DNA from: Mesostigma viride
Taxonomy: Eukaryota > Streptophyta > Mesostigmatophyceae > Mesostigmatales > Mesostigmataceae
Assembly (NCBI GenBank): GCA_009746045.1
Contig: RPFO01001489.1
Location: forward strand, 111,001 to 175,000
Direction: 5' to 3'
DNA: 64,000 bases
Part shown: positions 54,945-64,000 of the stretch, piece by piece
How positions within the stretch are numbered: position 1 is the stretch's first letter
Layout of the letters: each line of letters starts with the position of its first letter
The notes under the pieces: generated by a model
Database searches by the model: none
Told to the model about the DNA's origin: nothing
What the model saw: the letters and a program-made list of their open reading frames with translations, nothing else
Position numbers and translations under genes: made by a program

Positions 54945-55185
54945 TGACGATCAATGTCGTGTGATATTAATTTGCAGCATAGGGCTCCATGTCAAGAATA
55001 TTTTGGCAATTCAGCCAGGGAGCACTATGCAGTGTTCGCCACGAGTCACGAGGTAGCCATGGCTGACGGCGGAGCTCATAACTTTCACGTTTGAGCACCG
55101 ACTTTAGCCGTGAATATCACAGTCGACGCGTCTTTCTACGACGCACATGCTGATATAATTTTCCGAAGCTATTACGCAATATACG

Positions 55186-56825
55186 ATGAGCAAACGCCCA
55201 TCGACGCAACGCAGCCTGGCAGCTGCGCTCGGCCATGAAAATACGTCTGCAGCTCCGGCTGCAGCTTCGCCCACCGGCCCAGAAGGCAGCGGCGCCACTA
55301 GCCAAGCTCTAGTGGTCGCCCAGCCCCCTCTCGGGCTCGCCTCGCCAGCAGCGTCGCCTGAACCCAAGCGCAGTCGCCCTGCCGAGCCGATTTTTGAACT
55401 TTGACGCCAGCCAACCCGGCTTTTTTGACAAGCTCACTGAAGACCGCATCCTGAGCTACGTGTTCTGGGGATCAACCGCCTCGCTTATTGAACTGTGCAA
55501 GCAGCTCTTCCATCAGGGTCATATCGTCAATGCTCAGCAGCAGCAGCGCCCATACGAGTACATCTTCACCACCCCCTGCCCCCGGCTGCAGATATACGCC
55601 CTCTTCTCCCTCCTTCAGTGGAGTCACGCTCCATCGGGGAGCTTTGGCCCCCCAAGCCCATCACCACCACCTTGACCGCATCCTCCATCCGCGCCCTCCT
55701 TAAGGAAGCTTTCGAGCAGCACGTGCCCGGCCCCCCTCGCTGCAGATGTGGCGGCCATGGGCGGCACGCTGGCTGCTGAGCTCCCCACTGGATCTCCACC
55801 GCCACCTCCACCCTCCTCGCCTCCTCCACCGCCACCACCCCCTCCTCCGACGCCATCACCGCCCAGCTCCGCGACATCGACCAGCGTCTTAAGGACAATG
55901 CTATCGCTATCGAGGTCTTGCAGAACACCGCAGGCCTCACCGCCCAGGTGGTGAGGGACATTGCCGCCAAGCCAGCCCCTGCTGGCATGGCCGGCGATGC
56001 TCTTCCCATCACGACCTGGGCGGACATTAAGCAGCACACCACCTCCACCACCTCCGCCGTCGCAGCCCAGCTCCAGCGGCAGACGCTTGACCTCCGCGAG
56101 GAGGCCGAGCTCGCCAAGCGCAGCCTAAACGCCATACTCAAGAACTTCGACATGGAGGAAGGTGAGAATTCCGAGAAGCTTGCACGTGCGTTTGAGAGCA
56201 AAATCCTTGCACGCATGGGCCTTCTTGGTGAGATTAAGCTGACCGCCCACCGCCTCCCCCGCGCGCGCGGGGTAAGGCAGGGGCGCCTCCGCTTCTTCTC
56301 ATCTTTGAGAGCCCAGCGGACAAGATTTCGTTTCTCAGACGCCGCAAGCGGCTCGAGAAGACTCACTTCACCGTGGTCGACGACTTGACCCTGGCGCAGC
56401 AACAACGGCGACGGGAGCTATGGCCTACCTCCAGCTCCGGCAGACCAAGGCGCCGCCTTGGTCAGATTACTTGCCCACGCTCCTTGCTATGATATGCTCA
56501 CATGGGTCTTATTGCACCCACAGTTTGCCGGATCGTTAGCATGTCTTTTTTTAGCTAGCGCGCCCGAATGCAGCTGTGGCATATGCCTTTGGCATGAAGG
56601 AGACTGGGGGTCTCTGCCCTTTCTCCTGTTGTGCACACACAGGGATTAAAAGCACTTCGGTGCTCCGTAACTCCCCAACGGGAGCACGAGTTTAATTAAT
56701 TAATTAATTAAATTGGTCGGGCCAGCCGGTGTACTGGAAGGGGGCGGCCGCCATCTACGTCGGCCACAAGCCCTGGCACGCGACCCCCTCGACCACCGCG
56801 CGGCCCCAGCGACCCCAGCAGCCCC
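55186..56825 (+). pseudogene. ORF1p-like copy, group II, broken
   Basis: Starts MSKRPSTQRSLAAALGHENT. Several frame changes lie between 55390 and 55900. The RRM-like part (NAILKNFDMEEGENSEKL) reads open at 55918-56260. The nested insertion then separates the last part (PVYWKGAAAIYVGHKPW-like) at 56729-56780. Confidence 0.65.
56465..56727 (+). mobile_element. Group I 3' end nested in group II ORF1
   Basis: Matches 8095-8339 (TTACTTGCCCACGCTCCTTG, GGCATGAAGGAGACTGGGGG, hairpin, TTAA tail). A short duplication TTGGTC on both sides. Younger than the host element. Confidence 0.7.
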
Positions 56826-57537
56826 AGCCTAGGGGAATACAATGCTCAGCGCAGTAGTGCAGAATAGTTACTGACCGTGGCCTTGTACGTACATGCCCGC
56901 CTACAACAGGCACTATACCAGCTGAGACCTAGCATTTTTAGTCATGTACATGTGTGCCTATGATGAGCAACCCACCAGATGATGCCTAGCTTTATTTCAT
57001 TATGCAGTGCCCATGCAGGGAGTCACTCTCTGCTGAGAAGCCATGCCCTAGCTCTTGTATAGCTATGATGATCTTCCCCCACGTACATGTCATGCTCCCC
57101 CTTAATAGCTGGGCATAGCGTGATATCTAGATCATGCGGGTGCAGGTGCCCTGGTGCACCTAGAGCAAGTGTTGTTTACATTCCCACCCTTGCAGGAAGT
57201 ACTAAGCTTAGAATGTAGTACAGGCCATATGCCCCTTCTCTGGGCTATTATGCACATGCTACAGATACTCCCAACGGAGTTATGTTCCTAATTAATTAAT
57301 TAATTAATGCAGTGTTTGTGGTTTTCGGAGGACTTCATACATGTGTGCATGCGCCGTGCACATTAGTTCTAATACTACTATAATTTTAATATCGATCATA
57401 ACTTTCGAGCCATGCATGCAATATAACCAGCACCGATTGAATTGACGATATTGTAACTTTCGTGTAATTATTTTTAAAATTAGATGAGCATAATTAATTA
57501 AGAACATTAGAAGAACATAGCTGCGTGGGGAGCATAT

Positions 57538-59236
57538 CCCCTCATTGGTCTTGCAGCCGATTTTCCGCCAAAAATCGACTTGCAGCCGATGCATCGGCTG
57601 CTCCGCGGGGGACCAAATTGCGCGAAAACTATTGAGAATTAGGAAACGTTTAGCTGAGAAGATCGAAAGTTTATAATTTTCCTCACAGCATGGTACTAGG
57701 GTTCGCATACTTCTGACAAAGTTATAGAGGTGTTCTGGCCGGTCAAAGTACAAGGGGTCAGGGTACTTATTCACGTACAACGTGCATTCCGGAAAACGAC
57801 GACCTGGCCATGGCGGCTTGCGCCCACGCATGGAATTTACGTTTGCGTTCGAATTTTCTGGCCAAACTTAGGAAATTGATTTTATACGTCCTAAAGATCA
57901 CACAGGCCAATTTTTGGTTCGTGGGAATGCCATTTGATAGGTGTCGGCAGCGTTCTTGCTGGAAAAAACTGCGATCAGGCCGGACGATAGAAACGTTGAC
58001 AGCAATACCTTTACGGCGTATTTTAAAGGACATATTGGTTTCTTTGTACTTATTATGATACATAGTAGTCGTAAACGTGCAAGGGTGGCAAGAAATCGCC
58101 GAATCTAGCAACCATGCTGCACAACTTTGGTGTGCCGAAATGCGCCATTTTGCGGCCACCGCCTGGGCCAAGGTAACGCCAACCATGCCTGGTAAAGCTT
58201 CAGCATCGTTTTCCTATCGATGTTTGACGTTTATATATACGTTCTAGCTTGTGTAGCACATTCTTTTTGCATTATTCATGCTCTTTCTTGACCCTGGCCT
58301 GGCCCCTTTCTAAAACACCCTTCTTAGATGCTTCCCTCAGTCAGTTGACCTGCCACAGTGTGATGGTGATAAGTTTTAGATGCTGTATGGGTTTGAATAC
58401 CTCCATATATGTTTGTTATACATTTCCCATACACATATTGCATGATTGTGAGGCAGTTGGCTGGTCTCTGTGGCACCATCAAGCACGTAACTGGTGAGTA
58501 AAAGCTTCCCATTGACAGCATGTGCCACCAGGTGTGCTGGTCATCACCTGGCAAGCTATAGCAGCTTAGGCCTAGTTTATCCTTGCTAGGGCAGGCTGAA
58601 ATAGGCTCAACGTCACTAGTTTGTTGGTGGCTGCCTCCTATAATGTATGCCTTGCGTAGGGTATCCGTACCGCGTTACCTACGTGCATGGACAAGGTGGC
58701 ACCTGCACATAGGTGCCATGTAAGGGCAGTGTGATGATGCAGTTATGTTTCCCCATCATTGTGGAAGGGAAATGTATTGTATGGCATGGTTGGGGGCCAT
58801 ATTAGTAGGTATTAGTAGGTAGTATGCCCACCCCTACCCCCTTGGTTGCTTTTTACCAACGGTACCCCTATGGGCTGTACTGGGTGTAACTGCTGGTATA
58901 CCCACCCAAATGATGACCCCAATGGCTCAAACTGTTCAGCAACTAATTGTTTATCATCCCTGAAGTGGTGGGTGCCTAGGTCTTATAACATAATTCAAAA
59001 TGCACATTCTACCAAAAATGAAAACGCGCGTCTCGACCCCCCTAACTTTGGCGGTAGTTTTCTATGGCCTACCCTGCAGATATGTTAGGTTGTGATAGCT
59101 CACCCCGAAGGGCAACTCATGGACATGCTTGACCCCCAAGGACAGCCCTTGGATGTTGGTAGGTTGGCTGTGGGGTGGTTTGCAAATTTAGCATTTTGCA
59201 GCCGATTTTTCGGCTTCAAATGGGACCAATGAGGGG
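57538..59236. mobile_element. 1.7-kb terminal-inverted-repeat DNA transposon inserted in a LINE-type tail
   Basis: Perfect 13-bp ends CCCCTCATTGGTC (57538-57550) and GACCAATGAGGGG (59224-59236). ATAT on both sides (57534-57537 and 59237-59240), which can also be read as a TA duplication with 14-bp ends. Near both ends GCAGCCGATTTT occurs in subterminal positions. No transposase frame. The insertion point lies in a group II tail (GAACATAGCTGCGTGGGGAG then CATATGTAA), and removing the element rejoins that tail. Superfamily undecided: Tc1/mariner-like if the TSD is TA. Confidence 0.65.
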
Positions 59237-59244
59237 ATATGTAA

Positions 59245-59431
59245 TGTTCACACACCGTCGCTCTACACGTAAGCCAGCCATAATTTCAATGCACAAGGCT
59301 ACAGATTTCCATCACCATTCACCTTCATCATCCTGAACGACTCGAACACGCGGACAAGATAACGGCAGGCTCGAGCTACCACTGATGGTCCGGATTCTCC
59401 CGATTTCTGGCCTGCGCTGGTTGTCTCATTG
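59245..59431 (-). mobile_element. SINE-like repeat R1 with 8-bp TSD
   Basis: Duplication ATATGTAA at 59237-59244 and 59432-59439. 187 bp. On the minus strand: GAGACAACCAGCGCAGGCCA, GATTCTCC, ATCAGTGGTAGCTCGAGCC (A-box-like), GTGTTCGAGTCGTTC (B-box-like), ending ACACGGTGTGTGAACA on this copy's 3' side. Inserted into the same group II tail as the 57538 transposon. Confidence 0.6.
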
Positions 59432-59449
59432 ATATGTAACACATAGCCC

Positions 59450-60407
59450 ATTAGCCCTTTAATTAAGACCTCCGGCCAGGCCCAGCAACGGGAGGCCACC
59501 GACCGCGCGCCCGCCGCGACTGCCGGGTGGTGATGCGTCGTTTCAGGCCCCCAGAAGCCAGGTGAGACGTCAACCTCCCTTGCCGACGAGCTTAAGGACC
59601 AGCTCCTTACCCTCATGGGCCTGGTAGGTGAGGTAGAACTGCGTGGGTGCCACCGCCTTCCTTGCACGGGATAAGGCGGCTCCCCCACCAGTCCTGCTCA
59701 CCTTCCCCTCCCGTGAGGACAAGCAGCGGTTCCTCTCTCGTCGCAAGCGGTTGCACGACCTCACCTGGACGCTGGTCGCTGGACGACGACCTGACCCCCG
59801 CTCAGCAGCAGCAGCGACGCGACCTGTGGCCGGAATACCTCCGCCACAAGCAGGACCCCCAGAAGCCCGAGGTGTACTGGCGGGGCGGGGACCTGATGAT
59901 CCTGAATCACAAGATGTGGACGCCCCCATGCAGCGGGCTAGAATCTAGCTTGCTTAATAGCCCTAGCTTGGATCCATTGGTAGTCACTGCCACTACGGCA
60001 GCCATGCTTAGAATGTTTGCCTAGCTGTGCCAACTTACCTAGTCACGTGCACCGCTCACGCACGGTACACAACCAGCCATAGCCTTAGCTTAGTCCTTGT
60101 ACAGCCATGCTTATACGTCCTGGCTATGATCAGATTACTTGCCCGCGCTCCTTGTTATGCCATGCTCACATGGGTCTTATTGCACCCACAGATTGCCGGA
60201 TCGTTAGTAATTAGCGTGTCCATTTCGCTAGCGTGCCCGAATGCAGCTGTGGCATATGCCTTTGGCATGAAGGAGACTGGGGGAGTCTCTGCCCTTTCTC
60301 CTGTTGTGCACACGTACACAGCCGGATTAAAAGCACTTCGGTGCTCCGTGACTCCCCAACGGGAGCACGTGTTTAATTAAGTAATGAATGAATGAATTAA
60401 TTAATTA
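59450..60407 (+). mobile_element. Group I ORF1-only element, 5'-truncated
   Basis: A 7-bp duplication ATAGCCC (59443-59449 and 60408-60414). Keeps the ORF1 C-terminal third (LADELKDQLLTLMGLVGEVE, PPPVLLTFPSREDKQRFLSR, RRDLWPEYLRHKQDPQKPEV, YWRGGDLMI) with frame breaks, then the group I 3' UTR and hairpin. The tail is mixed TTAA/GAAT. Confidence 0.7.
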
Positions 60408-60628
60408 ATAGCCCTGAGAAAGGGGCATCTATGGGTTTGTAATACAATCAGGGCGACTGCAGGTGTAGGATGTACAACTATCACCTGCTCTGGTGGGTGC
60501 ACAAGGTGCACGCGGTACCTGAACCGCCATGATGGTTCATGCCTCCTAATCGAGCTCACACAGGGCGGCTTTGGGAGAGGGCCTAGAAGGCCTGCATGAC
60601 ATATATGGGGTGGAAGATATACATGGCT

Positions 60629-61063
60629 CCTGGCCTATGGCGACGTCGGGCACCATCGTGTGGTGCCCTTTGTCCTGGAGGAGTTTGGGGCCATGGGGCC
60701 CCTGACCTCCGCCTTCTTCAAGGAGCTAGTGTTGCCGGCCGTCCGGGAGGACCGGCGCTGGACCTGGAGGGCCAGCGGGCCCCATGGTCGGCGCGGACCT
60801 GCCAGAGTGGACGTCATATTGGCGTCAGCGCTTGTCTGTACGTGGCGCTGACTCGGGCCATGGCTGACATCATGCTCCGCCGTACGCGGGCTAATTTTGC
60901 GGTGCAGCAGGGCTAAATTAGGTTCCTCCCCGCGTTTAGGCGTTTCCATTGGTCTTATCGTAGCATAGAGCTTAATTGACATGGCTCTGTATATAGGTTT
61001 ATAGCTGGGCGTTTGCTTTGGTTTGAGTGATTTCACTCTGCTGTAAGTAATTATATTTTTATA
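60629..61063 (+). mobile_element. Retroelement 3' segment with short coding end (family E)
   Basis: Imperfect 12-bp duplication (ATATACATGGCT / ATATATATGGCT). An open stretch ending near 60851 reads VPFVLEEFGAMGPLTSAFFK, a phrase seen at the C-terminus of many algal and protist retroelement polyproteins (PF-x-x-E-x-x-G-x-x-G). Its AT-rich 3' end (CACTCTGCTGTAAGTAATTA) recurs near 63092-63125. LINE versus other retroelement cannot be decided from this piece. Confidence 0.45.
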
Positions 61064-61243
61064 ATATATATGGCTAGGCTATAGCTGGAACATGGCATCT
61101 CAGCAGAGAGTAGCTCCCTGCATGGGCAAAGCATGACTCGAAATTGCTACGGCTATTGCAAGGGCTGGTGTGGGCCCATCACGAAGGCATACATGGCCAC
61201 GTCACTAAGCTTTCTAGTCTACACTACTGCTATATATTCCCTA

Positions 61244-61303
61244 GGTTGGGGTGGCTGGGGTGGCTGGGGTGGCTGGGGTGGCTGGGGTGGCTGGGGCGGC
61301 AGG
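61244..61303. repeat. 9-bp repeat TGGCTGGGG
   Basis: About six copies. Corresponds to an expansion of the Pro/Ala codons at the end of group II ORF1 (minus strand). Confidence 0.8.
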
Positions 61304-61324
61304 GGTCGCCTAGATTAGCATAGT

Positions 61325-61990
61325 ACTCCCTGGCGGCTCCCCCACCAGTCCTGCTCATGCACCTTCCCAGGCTCCCCTGAGGACAAGCAGCAGTTCCTTT
61401 CTCGTCGCAACAGGTTGCACGACCTCACCTGGACGCTGGACGACCACCTGACCCCCGCTCAGCAGTATAGCAGCGACGCGACCTGTGGCCGGAATACCTC
61501 GATCCGCCACAAGCAGGATCCCCAGAAGGAGCCCGGCCAAGATCAAGGTGTAACGGGGGGGGGGAGGGGCGGGGACCTCAGATGATCAACCACAAGATGT
61601 GGACGCCCCCAGGCTGCGGGCTAGATTAGTCCTTGTAATCATTGGTAGTCACCGCCGCCATGGCACGAGCCATGTAGCTAGACTGATGTTAGCATTATGC
61701 CTAGCCTTGCCACCATATACCCTAGTCAGGTGCACCGCTAACGCACGCGGTACAAATAAAGCAGGCCATAGCCTTTGCCTCCCCACGGAGGCATGTTATA
61801 ATTTAATTTAATTTAATTTAATTTAATTTAATTTAATTTTAATAGCCTTTGCCTAGCTTAGCATTAGTATACAGCCATGCAGCCATGCTACGCCCTAGCT
61901 AGCTATGCTCCGCAAGCTTGCTTACCCACGTTCCTGGCCATGGCTCACCGACGCGGGTTTTAATATTATTGCACCCACAGAATATTATTT
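61325..61990 (+). mobile_element. Group I ORF1/3' UTR fragment
   Basis: GGCGGCTCCCCCACCAGTCC, AAGCAGCAGTTCC, GACGCTGGACGACCACCTGA and AACCACAAGATGTGGACGCC match the group I ORF1 C-terminus with several indels. The group I 3' UTR follows, up to TATTGCACCCACAGA. A tail-only insertion interrupts it (61781-61841). Confidence 0.65.
61781..61841 (+). mobile_element. 61-bp tail-only LINE C insertion
   Basis: A 13-bp duplication ATAGCCTTTGCCT (61768-61780 and 61842-61854). The insert is CCCCACGGAGGCATGTTATA followed by about eight ATTTA units. Confidence 0.8.
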
Positions 61991-61994
61991 TATT

Positions 61995-62795
61995 GCACAG
62001 CCTCAGGGAGGAGGGCCGCCAGGATATGCCGGCCGCCAGGGACCCCTCGAGCACAGGAGGACGCAGGTCCGCCATCCGGCCGGGCTGGCCGGAGCTGGTG
62101 GATCCGCCTGAGCTAAGCGGGGCAGGGCCATGCAGGGGACCCCGCGGAGGGGCCGGACGTGACGGCGCGCGGGCCGGGAGAGCGGGAGCACGGTGTGGAA
62201 CCCGGCCGCCACGAGGGCCGCAAGGCCCAGGAGAGGGGCCGGCGAGGGGCTGCGGGAGCCGGGGCGCGGGCCGAATGGGATCCCCGTGTCGACACGGCCG
62301 CGTGTCAGTGGGAGCCTAGGGACGGCCGAGCTAGGCGGGGCCACGCAAGGGCAGGCCCAAGGGCCCGGGGGAGGCAGCCGGAAGAGCTAGGGGCGGGACC
62401 AAGCAGCGCGTGTGCCAGCCGCATATTGGACCACGAATCACACACTAGGAGACAGGGGGCATCCTCACCGCTGTGGCAGACCTCACACACAAGCGACAGT
62501 GGCACGGGGGCGCCTCTCGAGACCGCCGTCGTCCAGGTCTCTCATCGTCTGCAGTTGCGCCGCGATGCGCGAGGACCGACGCAGCGCAGGGCCACTAGGC
62601 AGCCCATCCGGCGCGCCCGGGAGGTGCGACGTCGTGAAGGAGGCATGGGGGAGGTGCGTAAAACAGCCTAGCGGGAAGCGCGGGGTGGAGAGCGGGACGC
62701 AAACGTGGGGGGTTTGGAGGGCGCGCCCCCCAAGCGGGTGGTTTGGGGGGCGGCAGCCCGCCCCCAACGCTGGGCAGCCGCGGTGTCGCGAGCCG
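61995..62795. other. GC-rich stretch without a supported gene
   Basis: Several overlapping frames of 60-170 codons on both strands reflect high GC. None has recognisable motifs. Confidence 0.4.
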
Positions 62796-62798
62796 CGA

Positions 62799-63010
62799 CA
62801 CAAAACCCAGCCGGGCTCATGCAGTGCATTCGAATCCGCCTCTATAAAACTCCAGCTGCCGACTGACCCGTTGCTCACCTAGAGCCGCGCGGCACAAAAC
62901 CCAGCCGGGCTCAGTGCATAATTCGAATCCGCCTCTATAAAATTCCAGCTGCCAACTTACCCGTTGCTCACCTAGAGCCGCGGCACACAACCCAGCCGGG
63001 CTGTGCCGCT
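62799..63010. repeat. About 93-bp tandem repeat, 2.3 units, with TATAAA
   Basis: Each unit contains CACAAAACCCAGCCGGGCTC, then CGAATCCGCCTCTATAAAA, then GTTGCTCACCTAGAGCCGC. The third unit is partial. It lies just downstream of the minus-strand gene at 63186. Confidence 0.85.
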
Positions 63011-63185
63011 GTATATAAGCCATGCACAATATACATGGCAGGTGGTATCTCCTGTTAGCGTTGGCTTTGTTCATGTTTGATTGGGTGCTTTCACTCTGAT
63101 GTAAGTTATTATAATATTTAATATATATCGGCGGTACATAAATTCTCAATGAATATATATGGCACTATATAAAAGACTTGAGCAG

Positions 63186-64000
63186 TCATGAAAACGCCCG
63201 GCCCATCTGTAGACCAAGTTCCCAATACGCCCGCACAAACGCATCAAACTGGCCAACGTCACGCGTCAACGGCAGCCGCGGCACGCACGCCTCCACCTCC
63301 AGCCGGGGCGCCTTCCTCTTCATGAACTCCCCCGTCTGCGCGTCCACCTCTGCAAACTCCTCGACCGCGGAGAGCGTGATGGCCACGTCCACCCCCTGGA
63401 ACGTACCCGCAAACACCTGCGTGACCTTCTTGCGGACGTGCACTAGCCGCCGTCGAAATGGCGGCGCCACCGCGACCATGTGCGGATCCACGGCCGACTG
63501 GACAAGCAGCGGAGTGCGCGCCAGCCGCGCCCTTTGCGCTGGCAGCGCCCGGTGGCTGTCTAGGTAGAACCGGACCCACCGCTCCCCGTCCTGGACGACC
63601 CCCACGGCACTCCCTGCCAGGTGGGCGTCCCTGCACGCGCGCACGAACCCCCCCTCGGGGCCCTGGTCCAGCAAGCCATCGTCTGTTTCCATGTCGTCAC
63701 CCGTTGCGCCCGCCGTGGAGTCGTCACCATCACGGTCACCCTCGCCCTCCCTGCAATAATTCGAGGGGGTGTCTCTGGGTCCCGAATCAAGGGGGGGATG
63801 ATTCAAGCCGCCGCCTAAGTAAGGTTCCGCGCTGGCAGTGCTCAGTTTGAGGGACCCTGCCAGCCACCTCACGGCACGTTCCCGCGCGTTAACCAGCTTC
63901 AGCCCCTCGTCGAACGTCACCTTCCACTCGCGCGCACTCAGCAGCACACTCACCGAGAAGCAACGCTCCAGGACACCGGGGATGCTGCCCACCGGCACTT
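63186..64000 (-). CDS. Uncharacterised protein, C-terminal part (at least 270 aa, partial)
   Basis: Open from the window edge to a stop at 63186. The frame has no start that must be used, so the gene probably continues beyond the window. Visible parts: RCFSVSVLLSAREWKVTFDE, an Asp/Gly-rich acidic linker (GEGDRDGDDSTAGATGDDME), then a compact-looking domain with WVRFYLDSHRALPAQRARLA, PFRRRLVHVRKKVTQVFAGT and EEFAEVDAQTGEFMKRKAP, ending FDAFVRAYWELGLQMGRAFS. Codon bias is GC-rich like the NAGS and channel exons, which supports a host gene. No family recognised. Confidence 0.55.
   Translation of the reverse strand, partial: VPVGSIPGVLERCFSVSVLLSAREWKVTFDEGLKLVNARERAVRWLAGSLKLSTASAEPYLGGGLNHPPLDSGPRDTPSNYCREGEGDRDGDDSTAGATGDDMETDDGLLDQGPEGGFVRACRDAHLAGSAVGVVQDGERWVRFYLDSHRALPAQRARLARTPLLVQSAVDPHMVAVAPPFRRRLVHVRKKVTQVFAGTFQGVDVAITLSAVEEFAEVDAQTGEFMKRKAPRLEVEACVPRLPLTRDVGQFDAFVRAYWELGLQMGRAFS

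Larger units (their letters stand above)
55037..57306 (+). mobile_element. ORF1-only LINE-like element, group II, with nested insertion
   Basis: A 10-bp duplication ATGCAGTGTT (55027-55036 and 57307-57316). 5' UTR with ACGAGGTAGCCATGGCTGAC, ORF1 region 55186-56825, 3' UTR, hairpin ACTCCCAACGGAGT, TTAA tail. A 263-bp group I 3' end sits inside its ORF1 (56465-56727). Both ends are complete and no ORF2 is present. Confidence 0.8.
60408..61320 (-). mobile_element. Group II element remnant that hosts three insertions
   Basis: Pieces 57491-57537, 59432-59449, 60408-60628 and 61064-61320 read, on the minus strand, as one group II element from the ORF1 C-terminus (Pro/Ala codons expanded as a 9-bp repeat) through the 3' UTR (GCATGACATATATGGGGTGG, GAACCGCCATGATGGTTCAT) to the tail. 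The 57538 transposon, R1, the 59450 element and the 60629 element interrupt it. Confidence 0.6.

Noticed and set aside
62003-62882. Several overlapping 100-170 codon frames
   Set aside because: High GC gives open frames on all strands. No motif, splice pattern or start context supports one.

Overview
The window reads as nuclear DNA of a green alga or a close relative. Exons are GC-rich with GT-AG introns. The first gene encodes a plant-type N-acetylglutamate synthase. The second encodes a four-domain voltage-gated cation channel, a family kept by many algae and lost from land plants. The species cannot be named from the sequence alone.

Layout. (1) 0.2-5.3 kb: the 3' seven exons of N-acetylglutamate synthase (+), which commits glutamate to arginine synthesis. 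(2) 5.4-21.3 kb: a transposon-rich interval. It holds LINE fragments, two ORF1-only LINE-like elements, SINE-like repeats, a foldback element, a Harbinger-like MITE, a small retroposon with a huge (TAC)n tail, and one RING-like ORF (-). (3) 21.3-42.8 kb: one very large gene (+), about 17 exons and about 2,360 codons, for a four-repeat Cav/Nav-type channel. Its introns carry at least nine different minisatellites, including a 95-copy 23-bp array and a 230-bp GGGGC array. Its pore-filter residues read Q/C/D/D instead of the EEEE of classic calcium channels. (4) 42.8-62 kb: a second nest of elements, with LINE ends, ORF1-only elements, a piggyBac-like element with TTAA duplications, a 1.7-kb terminal-inverted-repeat element, and one small unknown gene with an internal repeat (52.97 kb). 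(5) 62-64 kb: GC-rich sequence, a 93-bp tandem repeat, and the 3' end of an unrecognised gene (-) that leaves the window.

The transposon story is the most coherent new signal. At least three LINE families with ORF2 remnants (called A, C and D here by their tails) each end in a short terminal motif followed by a simple repeat. Two groups of roughly 2-kb elements encode only an L1-ORF1p-like protein and no reverse transcriptase. Group I ends in the hairpin of LINE A. Group II ends in a hairpin very like that of LINE C. This looks like two parallel cases of ORF1-only elements borrowing the 3' ends of LINEs. Many insertions keep 7-17 bp target-site duplications, so the nesting order can be read directly. 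Some insertions are only 25-83 bp of tail.

All exon boundaries, families and duplications were read by eye. No database search or splice software was used.
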